NCBI GenBank assembly: GCA_027365345.1
Contig: DAHXNO010000112.1
Coordinates: 1 to 52,872 of the forward strand
DNA length: 52,872 bases
Reading direction: 5' to 3'
Origin: Granulicella sp.
Lineage (GTDB): Bacteria; Acidobacteriota; Terriglobia; Terriglobales; Acidobacteriaceae
Below are positions 7,377 through 15,788 of this stretch, piece after piece (within the stretch, counting starts at the first letter, position 1; every line of letters begins with the position of its first letter). Made by a program: the position numbers and the translations under genes. The notes beneath the pieces were generated by a model. It was not told the origin of the DNA. It worked only from the letters and a program-made list of their open reading frames with translations, and searched no databases.

Positions 7377-8026
7377 ATGGGAGCGCAGGAGATCGTTCCT
7401 GGAGGTGAGGTTAAGGGTCTGGCCGCCTTGGGAATTGCGCAGTTCGACGCAGGTCTGCGGATCCATCCTGCTGCCGGTTCTACGGACTATCTGACGCTGA
7501 ACTCAACATGCACTGGGTGGGCGGCGCCACCGGCGGTGAACGAAGAAACAGGCGGATTGGAATACCATGCGTACCTTACTCCGGGAGCGGCGGCGACGCC
7601 CTGCGCCTCACGCCCTGCGCCTCTGTGGTTGCGCTGGAAAATCCGCAACAACCAAACGTGCCCATCCTGGCTATGTATTTTCCCCAGACGGATCCGGTGA
7701 ACGCGCAGCAGGTAACTGAAACGGATGTTACCAGCGGCAACAGCGTCAGCCTGGACAGACGAGTTTCTACGCACCCCTCCTGTATGGGAGTGACGGTGTA
7801 TACGAACCGGTCGCTCCCGAACAGGACGTTGAATGGCATCGCATTCGATCATCAGTTCGCGGAACTTGTGCCGGTGGTTCGGATCAGTGGATTGTCGGCT
7901 CCGAACCGTGCGGGTCCGAATATAGACGAAAGCGTGCGTGGGGATGTGTTTGTTCTGATCGGCTCGGCCGCGCAGGTGCTTACCGCGCTTCTGGCGATGA
8001 ACCAGAGCCAGGGGTGGGACTGGTAG
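7377..8026 (+). pseudogene. Unknown gene split by a 14-bp tandem duplication
   Basis: From the ATG at 7377 one frame reads MGAQEIVPGGEVKGLAALG, GLRIHPAAGSTDYLTLN and GLEYHAYLTPGAAATPCAS. At 7596-7623 a 14-base unit stands twice in tandem. Removing one copy joins TPCAS exactly to VVALENPQQPNVPILAMYF in the second frame, which then runs to TALLAMNQSQGWDW and a stop at 8026. The restored protein would have about 210 residues from 7377. The ATG has no strong ribosome binding site, and the true start may lie further left. The family was not recognised; the later part (ISGLSAPNRAGPNIDE, GDVFVLIGS) looks like a small globular protein. Confidence 0.6.
7596..7623 (+). repeat. 14-bp perfect tandem duplication
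   Basis: ACGCCCTGCGCCTC stands at 7596-7609 and again at 7610-7623. Its length, 14, shifts the frame by two and breaks the gene around it. The lack of differences between the copies suggests a recent event. Confidence 0.9.
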
Positions 8027-8044
8027 TGGTTCTGTTGGAGCCGT

Positions 8045-8392
8045 GTGGATGCCGCTGTGAAGAGGGAGCCGGAAGGAAGAACGCTTAAGCTCGGCGGCTC
8101 TGCATTCCTCGACGCCACGGAAGAGGAGCTTGCCTCGGAATTGTCCTGGGGCGGAAAAGAGATTGACCGAAGCGAGGATGCCCTTGTTGGCGAAGGCCTT
8201 TCGCTCCGGCAGCGGAGGTATGCAGCCGAGTGCGTGGCGGAGTGGGCCCGGAAGTCAGGAAAGTTGCGCGAACAGTCGTCCTTGTCCAAGCGCGGCAAGT
8301 ACGCCCTTGGAGAATTTATCCTTTGGAAGGCGGCGCGAGCTATGAGAAGCGGAGCGGCGAGCGTATCCGGCGGTGAAGCGGGGCAACGGTAG
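8045..8392 (+). CDS. Hypothetical small protein before birA
   Basis: A 115-residue frame starts with GTG at 8045 and ends 9 bases before birA. The sequence is charged and mostly helical in look (RQRRYAAECVAEWARKSGKL, KRGKYALGEFILWKAARAM). No family is recognised. Codon use resembles neighbouring genes, and the tight spacing to birA fits an operon, but the ribosome binding site is weak and it could be a chance frame or a gene fragment. Confidence 0.4.
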   Translation: MDAAVKREPEGRTLKLGGSAFLDATEEELASELSWGGKEIDRSEDALVGEGLSLRQRRYAAECVAEWARKSGKLREQSSLSKRGKYALGEFILWKAARAMRSGAASVSGGEAGQR

Positions 8393-8401
8393 GATGGAAG
8401 C

Positions 8402-9247
8402 ATGAGTTCGGTGGAACCATTGGATCCTGGGGCGCTGCGCGCCGGGTTGGACGGTACGCGCTATCCGGCGCGTCTGCATCATTTCGCTACCGCGGAGTCC
8501 ACCAACGCCCTGCTGCTGGAGGCAGCGGCCAACGGAGCGCCGGAGGGTACGCTGTATCTGGCCGACGCGCAGACGCAGGGGCGCGGCCGCGGCGGCAACG
8601 CCTGGCACTCCGCCCCGGGCGACGGACTTTACTTGAGCGTGCTGACGCGAATTCCGTTGCCGCTGCGCCGCGCGCTTTGGATCTCCCTGGCAACGGGGTT
8701 GGCCGTCAAGAGCGGCATCGCCATCAGCACTGGTCTCGATGCGGACATTCGCTGGCCGAACGACCTGATGCTTTCGGTAGCCGGGGGTTCTCCAGGCTTT
8801 GGCCGCGCTGAAGAGGGCCCCGCCAAAAAGGTTGGCGGGATTCTGGTGGAGGCTGCCGTGAATCCGGGTCCGGACGCCCTGCTGCGCTATGCAGTGATCG
8901 GCATTGGGCTGAACATCAACCATGAGAGGTTTCCTGCGGAGTTGGAGCCGGTGGCCACCTCGCTGGCGATTGCCAGCGGAGAGCCGCAGAGCCGGAACGC
9001 GCTGCTGATTGGCATTCTGCGCGCCCTGGACCAGGAACTTACGCAACTGGCCAACGGCGAGCCGGATCTGCTGCGGCGGTTCACGGGAAGCTCTACCTGG
9101 GTGCGCGGTAAGCGGGTGCAGGTTAGCGAGCAGGGAGGGTATAGGGGCGTGACCGCAGGCCTGAACTCCGATGGGTACCTGCTGGTTGCGGCCGAGGATG
9201 GCACGGAGCGTACGGTGATCTCCGGCGGCGTGCGTGAACTGCCCTGA
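8402..9247 (+). CDS. birA: Biotin--[acetyl-CoA-carboxylase] ligase (BirA, no HTH domain)
   Basis: The enzyme makes biotinoyl-5'-AMP and attaches biotin to the BCCP subunit of acetyl-CoA carboxylase. The 281 residues show the catalytic domain from the N-terminus: STNALLLEAA, the adenylate-binding ADAQTQGRGRGGNAWHS loop, GLYLSVLTR, the WPND motif (DIRWPNDLM), the lysine of KKVGGILVEA, and VIGIGLNIN. The C-terminal SH3-like domain includes RGKRVQV, YRGVTAGLNSDGYLLV and the final VISGGVREL. There is no N-terminal winged helix, so it is a monofunctional ligase and not the biotin operon repressor. coaX follows, a frequent birA-coaX pairing. Confidence 0.94.
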   Translation: MSSVEPLDPGALRAGLDGTRYPARLHHFATAESTNALLLEAAANGAPEGTLYLADAQTQGRGRGGNAWHSAPGDGLYLSVLTRIPLPLRRALWISLATGLAVKSGIAISTGLDADIRWPNDLMLSVAGGSPGFGRAEEGPAKKVGGILVEAAVNPGPDALLRYAVIGIGLNINHERFPAELEPVATSLAIASGEPQSRNALLIGILRALDQELTQLANGEPDLLRRFTGSSTWVRGKRVQVSEQGGYRGVTAGLNSDGYLLVAAEDGTERTVISGGVRELP

Positions 9248-9412
9248 CCCTGCGGCCCGCTGCATCCGCTGCTTCTACGGCTTGCTTGAGCCGCCTGCAA
9301 AGCACCGTGGCCGGCGAGAATGGCTGGGTGCGTTGCCTGGCGAAGTTGCCTGGAGAGGGCTGGCCGGCGAAGGCGGCTGGTAAGATATGGCTCTGATACG
9401 GAAAAGCGTTCT

Positions 9413-10219
9413 ATGCTTCTGGCTCTTGATGTAGGCAACTCCAATACCGTCTTTTGTCTGTTTGCGCCTGCGAATGGCGCTGAGCCGGCCCGCATGGTTG
9501 CGGACTGGCGCGTGACTACGCCGCACAAGCAGACCGCCGACGAGTTGGGCGTGCTCTTCCACTCGCTCTTCAGCATGCGCGGCCTGCAGCCGGAGATTGT
9601 AACCGGGGTTGCGGTGTCTTCGGTGGTCCCGCCGCTGGACTCAGCCATTCGCGCGCTGTGCGAGACGTACTTCCATCTGCGGCCGCTGTTCGTCGAGCCT
9701 GGGGTGAAGACTGGCATGCCCGTGCTCACGGATAATCCGAGCGAGGTGGGCGCGGACCGCATTGTGAACTGCGTGGCTGCGTATGAACGGCTGGGTGGAC
9801 CGACGATTGTTGTCGATTTGGGCACGGCCACGACGTTTGATGTGGTCTCCGCCAAGGGCGAGTTCCTGGGCGGGGCCATTGCGCCGGGTATCGGCATCTC
9901 TGCCGACGCGCTGTTCGCCCGCGCCGCTCGGCTGACCCGCGTGGAGATTAAGAAGCCCGCCAAGATCATCGGCACGTCCACGACCGATAACATCCAGATT
10001 GGCCTTTACTACGGCGCCGTGGGCCAGATTGACGCGATTCTTGAGCGCATGATCGCCGAGCTGGGGCCGGAGACAAAGACGATCGCCACGGGAGGACTCT
10101 CCCGCCTGATTGCCGCCGAGTCCCGCTTTCTTCAACAGGTGGATGAAAACCTGACGCTGAACGGCGTGCGCCTGATCTGGGAGCGCAATCAAGATCGCCA
10201 ACGGCGCAGAGAGAGATGA
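9413..10219 (+). CDS. coaX: Type III pantothenate kinase
   Basis: CoaX phosphorylates pantothenate, the first committed step of coenzyme A synthesis. The ATG at 9413 is chosen because the family starts with the phosphate-1 motif seen here, MLLALDVGNSNTVFCLF. Other ASKHA-fold marks are VSSVVPPLDSAIRALCE, VGADRIVNCVAAYE, the phosphate-2 motif VVDLGTATTFDVVSAKG with EFLGGAIAPGI, and IATGGLSRLI near the C-terminus. Length is 268 residues, normal for the family. The enzyme acts as a dimer and needs a monovalent cation. A longer frame starting at 9320 has no family similarity before the chosen ATG. Confidence 0.95.
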   Translation: MLLALDVGNSNTVFCLFAPANGAEPARMVADWRVTTPHKQTADELGVLFHSLFSMRGLQPEIVTGVAVSSVVPPLDSAIRALCETYFHLRPLFVEPGVKTGMPVLTDNPSEVGADRIVNCVAAYERLGGPTIVVDLGTATTFDVVSAKGEFLGGAIAPGIGISADALFARAARLTRVEIKKPAKIIGTSTTDNIQIGLYYGAVGQIDAILERMIAELGPETKTIATGGLSRLIAAESRFLQQVDENLTLNGVRLIWERNQDRQRRRER

Positions 10220-10328
10220 GCCGCGCAAGGAGAGATGAGCAGCGCGGGGCCAGGTAAGCGGCGCAGACCGGCGCTGATCCACGCCAGCGCGTTTTTTGTG
10301 CCGCTGCTCTCTCCGCCCCCCCTCCTTT

Positions 10329-11054
10329 ATGAACTACTTTGAGTACTTCTCCGAGATCGAGCAGCGATTCAGCCAGCGGCGTGGCTCCATTCTTCTGCTG
10401 AGCACCCTGGACTGGGCCCTGATCGAAACCTGGCGCGAGGCGGGGATTCCGCTGGAGGCGGTTCTGCGCGGCATTGATGCCGCGTTTGAGAAGTATGAGC
10501 AACGCTCCCGCAAAGCCCGTGGACGGCTGCGCAAGGTGAATGGCCTGGCCTGGTGCGCCCAGGCCGTGATGCGCGCCGCAGAGGAGATGGTGGAAGCAAG
10601 CACGGGCCTGGCTCCCAACACCAGCCGGCAGCCAGCCGAGACCGGCTTTGAGCCGGAACGTGTGGCCGCGTTTCTGGAAGGCAACGCAGGGGCGATTGAG
10701 ATGGCCGCGGCCGCAGCGGTAGACGGGCAGGGTTGGACTGCCGTTGGCTCCAGCACGGCCTTGCGGCTGCGAGAGCTGGCGCAGACTCTGCGTGGCTCCG
10801 ATCCTCCAGCGCTTGACGAGCTGGATCGCACGCTGACCGTGCTGGAAGAGAAGCTGCTGGCGCAGATCCAGGCCTCCGCATCCGAAGCGGAGCTGGTGGA
10901 GTTGAAGGCGCAGGCGGACAATGAGCTGGCCCCCTACCGTGGCCGGATGGGGGCGGTACAACTGCGCCAGGTGCAACAGCAGTTCCTGCACAAGCGGCTG
11001 CTGGAGATCTGCCGCCTGCCGCGCCTGAGCCTGTTTTATATGAGCCATGGGTGA
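10329..11054 (+). CDS. Hypothetical helical protein between coaX and the RNA methyltransferase
   Basis: The 241-residue frame starts MNYFEYFSEIEQRFSQRRG at 10329, 109 bp after coaX. It is rich in helices: WREAGIPLEAVLRGIDAAFE, a basic middle part (RSRKARGRLRKVN), and a C-terminal region ending LLEICRLPRLSLFYMSHG. No catalytic motif or known fold is visible. The pattern of a start such as WREAGIP with IDAAFE suggests a conserved protein of acidobacterial genomes, but I cannot name a function. The leader before the ATG is a pyrimidine run (CCGCCCCCCCTCCTTT) with no normal ribosome binding site, so either translation is weak or leaderless, or the true start is different. Confidence 0.72.
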   Translation: MNYFEYFSEIEQRFSQRRGSILLLSTLDWALIETWREAGIPLEAVLRGIDAAFEKYEQRSRKARGRLRKVNGLAWCAQAVMRAAEEMVEASTGLAPNTSRQPAETGFEPERVAAFLEGNAGAIEMAAAAAVDGQGWTAVGSSTALRLRELAQTLRGSDPPALDELDRTLTVLEEKLLAQIQASASEAELVELKAQADNELAPYRGRMGAVQLRQVQQQFLHKRLLEICRLPRLSLFYMSHG

Positions 11055-11181
11055 GGGCGATCCATGCACTAAGCTGGAACAGGAGCCAAGCTTCAGGATG
11101 GAACGTGGTAAAAGCCCGGCGCTGGAGGACGGTGTCCAGATATCGAAGAGCTATGCCTGAAGCATCACCCAAGCGCCAGCG

Positions 11182-12567
11182 ATGAGCGAGACCCTTAGCA
11201 TCGACCAGGTTCTTTACAGCGGGACCGGCCTGGCCCACACGCCAGCGCGCGGCGCTGTACTGGTTCCGTTTACGCTGCCGGGTGAGGTGGTGGAGGTTGC
11301 TCTGCCGCCGTCTGGGCATCAAGCCCAGCTTCTGTGCGTGCTGACGCCCTCGTTGGATCGCGTGCCGCCAGAGTGCCCGCATTTTGGCGAGTGTGGGGGC
11401 TGCCACTACCAGATGGCCAATTACCCGGCGCAGCTTGAGCTGAAGGAGACGATTCTGAAAGGAGTTTTGCGCAGCGCCGGGATTGACTCCGCGCCGGAGC
11501 CGCAGCTTCACGCCGCCGAGCCGTGGGGCTACCGCAACCGCATCCGTCTCCGAGTGGCGCGTTCGGGCGGATGGGAGGCCGGCGGCGAGGATGAGAGCGG
11601 CGGGCGGGCGGAGGAGCCGCCCGGGGATGGGGCTCTGCGGCTGGGCTACAACCGTCACGGCGGCACGGAGTTTCTTGCCATTAGCACCTGCCTGATTGCA
11701 GCCCCGGTTCTGTGGTCCACGGCCAAGAGCCTGCTGGCCGCCGCAGCCGAGGACCGCGATGCCGCCTACTGGCTGAACGCCGCCCTGGAGGTGGAGCTGT
11801 TCTGCGACCACACCATGAAGCGGGTGCAGATTACGCTCTTCTGTTTGCCGCGAACCAAGCCCATCTTCGGGAGCTTCGATCGCCTGCACATCGCCTTGCA
11901 GGCCTATGCTCCGCAGAACGTGCTGATTACCGCAACGGCCGCGGCCGCGTTTGACCCCCGCACCGGTCCTACTGGACGCATGCTGGCCGAGGCTGGCGCG
12001 CCCGGCCTGAACTACCGCGTTCTGGAAGAGTCCTACTGGATAAGCCGGGGAGGGTTTTTTCAGGTGAACCGCTTCCTGCTGGAGACGCTGGTGCAACTGG
12101 TGTTGAACGGAGACGACCAGCCCCGCGCCGGTGGGTTGGCCTGGGATCTGTTTGCCGGGGTGGGGCTCTTCTCGCGCGTGCTGGTGCGCACCTTCCAGCG
12201 GGTTACGGCCGTGGAGGCCAACCCCTCCGCCGCTGCCGACCTTCGCTCTGCGCTGCCCAAGCGAGAGCCCGCCATTACTGTCCATGAGTGCACGACGCTG
12301 GAGTTTCTTCGCCGCGCGGTCCTTGATCGCGACCGCCCGGAGCTGATTGTGCTGGACCCTCCGCGCGCAGGCGCCGGGGAGGAGGCGTGCGGGCTGCTGG
12401 GGCGGATCCAGGCGCGGACGGTGGTCTACGTCTCTTGCGACCCCACCACGCTGGCGCGCGACCTGGCTGTGCTTTTGCCGCAGTACAGGCTGCGCGCGCT
12501 GCATCTGGTGGATTTGTTTCCCCAGACCTTCCATCTGGAGACGGTCGCCATCCTGGAAGTGCGGTGA
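11182..12567 (+). CDS. rlmD: RlmD/TrmA-family uracil-5 RNA methyltransferase
   Basis: The family uses S-adenosylmethionine to methylate carbon 5 of a uridine in rRNA or tRNA. The 461-residue protein has an N-terminal TRAM-like domain (GTGLAHTPARGAVLVPFTLPGEVVE), the Fe-S cluster motif ECPHFGECGGCHYQ, and a C-terminal Rossmann domain with LAWDLFAGVGLFSRVL. The substrate and catalytic motifs are LDPPRAGAGEEACG and VYVSCDPTTLARDL, whose cysteine attacks C6 of the uracil. The end HLVDLFPQTFHLETVAIL is typical, with the glutamate base. An acidic Gly/Glu-rich insert (residues about 132-152) is not part of the fold. Target position (U1939, U747 or tRNA U54) cannot be set from sequence alone, so the symbol is the best guess. 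Confidence 0.85.
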   Translation: MSETLSIDQVLYSGTGLAHTPARGAVLVPFTLPGEVVEVALPPSGHQAQLLCVLTPSLDRVPPECPHFGECGGCHYQMANYPAQLELKETILKGVLRSAGIDSAPEPQLHAAEPWGYRNRIRLRVARSGGWEAGGEDESGGRAEEPPGDGALRLGYNRHGGTEFLAISTCLIAAPVLWSTAKSLLAAAAEDRDAAYWLNAALEVELFCDHTMKRVQITLFCLPRTKPIFGSFDRLHIALQAYAPQNVLITATAAAAFDPRTGPTGRMLAEAGAPGLNYRVLEESYWISRGGFFQVNRFLLETLVQLVLNGDDQPRAGGLAWDLFAGVGLFSRVLVRTFQRVTAVEANPSAAADLRSALPKREPAITVHECTTLEFLRRAVLDRDRPELIVLDPPRAGAGEEACGLLGRIQARTVVYVSCDPTTLARDLAVLLPQYRLRALHLVDLFPQTFHLETVAILEVR

Positions 12568-12846
12568 GATGGTCCTGCCGCGCCTTGTCGCCCGTTGGGG
12601 TCACTCTCTGAGGGCGGGCCGCGTCTGTGAAACACTAAAGGTCATGATGAATCTCTAAGGCAAAAGCCGCTTCGATTGAATGGTTCGCAGACTGTGGGCA
12701 CTCCGTCCTTTGCGCGTCTGGCGGCGCGAAGGTGAGGAGGCCGCATGGGCCTGCGGGAACTGGGAACGCTCAAGTCGAAGAGGCTCTAGCTGAAGCGATT
12801 CATCCGCGGTCTCCTCTGCGCACTCCCGCTGAAGGTAGCGCTTCTC

Positions 12847-15576
12847 ATGCCGTTTGTTGGTGCTGCCAAATCCTGGCTATTCGGTTCCCCCGTGGTTGAG
12901 CCGCTGCGGCTGCGGCGGACGCCGCTTCTGGCTGCCTTTGCCTGCTTCGCCGTGGGCGACTGGATTGCTCTCCGCTGGCAACCGACTGTTCTATTGGCGG
13001 CGAGCGCCGTTGTGCTGCTGGCGCTCGCGTTGGCGGCGCTGCGCCATTCGCTGCGTCTGGCTATCCTGCCGGTGTATGCTCTGTGGGTTGTGGTGGGCTG
13101 CTGGTGCACGCAGATAGAGCCTCCGGTTCCGCAGCAACAAAGGCTGCAACAGTTTGCCGATGGCCTGACCCGCAGCGTGCTGGGAACAGTGATTCGGGTG
13201 CGCACGCTTCCGGCTCCGCCGCGAAACCTTCCGCAGAGAGAGTACGATCCCGGCGCCTGGGAGGGTGATAGCGCTCCGGGCACGCAGTCGATCGACCTGG
13301 CGGTGCAATCGGTGGAGTATCTGACGCCGGATATCTCCAGGATGCAGCCGACCTCGGGCGGCATTCGCGTGACGCTGGAGGGCCCGCCGCGCTCCCTGCA
13401 CTGCGGCGACCTGATTGAGATGGACGTGCGCCTGCGCACTGCGGATGTATATCGGGATCCGGGGGCCTGGTCGTACAAGGATTACCTGCTGAGCCAGGGC
13501 ATGGGCGCCACTGGCAGCTTGCGCTCCTCCGGCGTGCGAGTGCTGCGTGAGGGATCCTCCAACGGCGTTCACCCCACGCTGCGTTGCCGGGTGTTTGCGG
13601 CGCAGGCGTGGGCTTCCAGCCGTCTGCAAGCCTTTGTGGACTCCCGCGCCAGCCGCAGGCTTCCGCAGGAGCTGCGGCTGAGCGGCGAAGACGCCGCCAT
13701 GCTGAACGCGATGCTGTTTGGCGACCGCACGCATTTGACCCACGCGCTGCGCAACGCCTTTGAACGCACCGGAACCTTCCATCTGTTTGTGGTCTCCGGG
13801 TTGCATGTGGCGCTGCTGGCTGCGGGAGTCTTCTGGTTCCTGCGCCGCATGCGCGTGGCGGAGGCTCCGGCGGTGCTGCTGACGATTCTGTGCGCCGCAG
13901 CATACGCGGAGCTTACCGGCTTTGGCGTGCCCGCGCAGCGCGCCCTGCTGATGACGGCGATCTATCTGATGGCGCGCTGGCTGAACCGGGAGGTCAACGC
14001 GCTGAATGCGCTGGGAGCGGCCGCGCTCGCGGTGCTGGTGCTGGATCCTCGCGCCCTGCTGGAGGCTAGCTTCCAGATGACGTTTCTGGTGATTGTGGCC
14101 ATTGCCGGCTTGGCCATTCCGCTGACCGGGCGGCTGATACATCCGCATCTGCGTGCTCTGGATCGTCTGGAGTCGGCCGCGGTGGATGCGCAGACTCCTC
14201 CTCGCCTGGCCCAGTTCCGCATTCGCGTCCGCATGGCTGCCGAGTTGTGTGCGGACCTGCTGGGAGAGCGGATGCGCCATCTTCCTGTCTGGATTCTGCG
14301 CGCGGTGTTGTGGACGATGGAGGCTCTGCTGGTCTCGTTGATCGCGGAACTTTGCATGGTGCTTCCCATGGCCATCTACTTCCACCGTGCGACGTTGCTG
14401 GCGCTGCCGCTTAACTTTATGGACATTCCGCTGCTCTCTGTGCTGCTGTGCGTGGCGATTGTGACCTTCTTCGCGTCGCTGCTGAACCCGTGGATCGCCC
14501 TGCTTCCGGCAGGCTGCACCGCGCTACTGCTGCATTTTATGCGCTTCACGGTGGAGAGCGCGCAGAACCTGCCGCTGGCGAACCTGCGCACGCCCGGCCC
14601 CGCGCCACAGGCGCTGGCTGTGGCCGTGGCGGCCATCCTGTTCTGCTGCTTTGCCCTGCGCTCGCAGCGCCGCCGGCTGTTCGGCGCCGGTGTTGTGGCC
14701 GCGTTGCTTATCCCGCTGGCGGTTCTCTATCCGACGCATCCCGAGCTGCACCTGGGCAAGCTGGAGGTGACGGCGATCGACGTGGGTCAGGGGGACTCGA
14801 TCCTGGTGGTGAGTCCGAGCGGCGAAACCATGCTGGTGGATGCGGGCGGTCCCAGCGGCTACACGGAGAACGCCGCGGCATCCTCGTGGGATGTAGGGGA
14901 AGAGGTGGTGGCTCCGTATCTCTGGTCGCGCCGGATCCGCCGTCTTGACGTGGTAGTGCTGACGCACGCGCACTCTGATCACATGGGAGGCATGCCGGCG
15001 ATTCTGCGCGACTTCCATCCGCGCGAGTTGTGGGTGAGCATCGATCCCGGCGACTCTCCTCTGTTCTACGCTTTGCTGGCGCAGGCGCGCGGGCAACACA
15101 TGGTGATTCGCCACCTTCACGCCGGCGAAGGCTTCGCGTGGTCTGATCTACAGGCCAGCGTGCTGGCCCCGGAGGGCTCCTACCGCAACCCCGGCCGGCC
15201 GGTGAACGACGACTCGCTGGTGCTGCGTCTGGCCTGGCAGCGGGCGAGCGTGCTTCTGGAAGGGGATGCCGAAGCTCCCAGCGAAGAGGCGATGCTGGCG
15301 CAGCATCGAGTGCAGCACGCTACGCTGCTGAAGGTAGGTCATCACGGCAGTGAGACATCTACTACTCCGGCCTTCCTCGCGGCGGTCTCTCCCGCGGATG
15401 CGGTGATCAGCGATGGACGGCACAACAACTTCGGCCATCCGAGCCCGATCACTCTGGAGCACCTGGAAGACGCCCACGTTCGCACCTACCGCACCGATCG
15501 CGTGGGCGCCGAGACTTTTCTGCTCTCCTCCAGCGGAGGCATCACGGCGGAGTCTGCCACGACGAATGGGCCTTAG
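12847..15576 (+). CDS. comEC: ComEC/Rec2 DNA-uptake channel protein
   Basis: ComEC forms the inner-membrane channel that carries single-stranded DNA into the cytoplasm during natural transformation. The 909 residues have all three parts. The N-terminal region (to about residue 220) has hydrophobic helices and an OB-like DUF4131 part. The Competence domain starts near LPQELRLSGEDAAMLNAMLFGDRTHL and FHLFVVSGLHVALLAAG, with many membrane segments. From about residue 635 there is a metallo-beta-lactamase-like domain: AIDVGQGDSILVVSPSG, LVDAGG, LTHAHSDHMGGMP (HxHxDH), KVGHHGSETSTTPAFL and NNFGHPSP. The metal-binding motifs look intact, consistent with a nuclease role for the other strand. Confidence 0.93.
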   Translation: MPFVGAAKSWLFGSPVVEPLRLRRTPLLAAFACFAVGDWIALRWQPTVLLAASAVVLLALALAALRHSLRLAILPVYALWVVVGCWCTQIEPPVPQQQRLQQFADGLTRSVLGTVIRVRTLPAPPRNLPQREYDPGAWEGDSAPGTQSIDLAVQSVEYLTPDISRMQPTSGGIRVTLEGPPRSLHCGDLIEMDVRLRTADVYRDPGAWSYKDYLLSQGMGATGSLRSSGVRVLREGSSNGVHPTLRCRVFAAQAWASSRLQAFVDSRASRRLPQELRLSGEDAAMLNAMLFGDRTHLTHALRNAFERTGTFHLFVVSGLHVALLAAGVFWFLRRMRVAEAPAVLLTILCAAAYAELTGFGVPAQRALLMTAIYLMARWLNREVNALNALGAAALAVLVLDPRALLEASFQMTFLVIVAIAGLAIPLTGRLIHPHLRALDRLESAAVDAQTPPRLAQFRIRVRMAAELCADLLGERMRHLPVWILRAVLWTMEALLVSLIAELCMVLPMAIYFHRATLLALPLNFMDIPLLSVLLCVAIVTFFASLLNPWIALLPAGCTALLLHFMRFTVESAQNLPLANLRTPGPAPQALAVAVAAILFCCFALRSQRRRLFGAGVVAALLIPLAVLYPTHPELHLGKLEVTAIDVGQGDSILVVSPSGETMLVDAGGPSGYTENAAASSWDVGEEVVAPYLWSRRIRRLDVVVLTHAHSDHMGGMPAILRDFHPRELWVSIDPGDSPLFYALLAQARGQHMVIRHLHAGEGFAWSDLQASVLAPEGSYRNPGRPVNDDSLVLRLAWQRASVLLEGDAEAPSEEAMLAQHRVQHATLLKVGHHGSETSTTPAFLAAVSPADAVISDGRHNNFGHPSPITLEHLEDAHVRTYRTDRVGAETFLLSSSGGITAESATTNGP

Positions 15577-15788
15577 AAGATTTTCCCTCGCGCTGGATGG
15601 CGGCACGGCCAGGTGCGGTTGGTGCGGCTGACGCCGAGCTGCAAAGCGCCGGCTGGCGCGCTACCTTGTGGGTTGGGTGACCGAGGCGCTGACGATTGAG
15701 GTAGCCAAGACAGCGCCCGCGCAGGCCGTTACGGGGTTGGATCCGTAGCGGCGATGATTTATGTTGAGTTCAGGAATCGGGAGAGTCA

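Noticed and set aside
10369-12534. Long - strand frame of 721 codons opposite the RNA methyltransferase
   Set aside because: Shadow of two + strand genes with clear family motifs; its own product has no domain.
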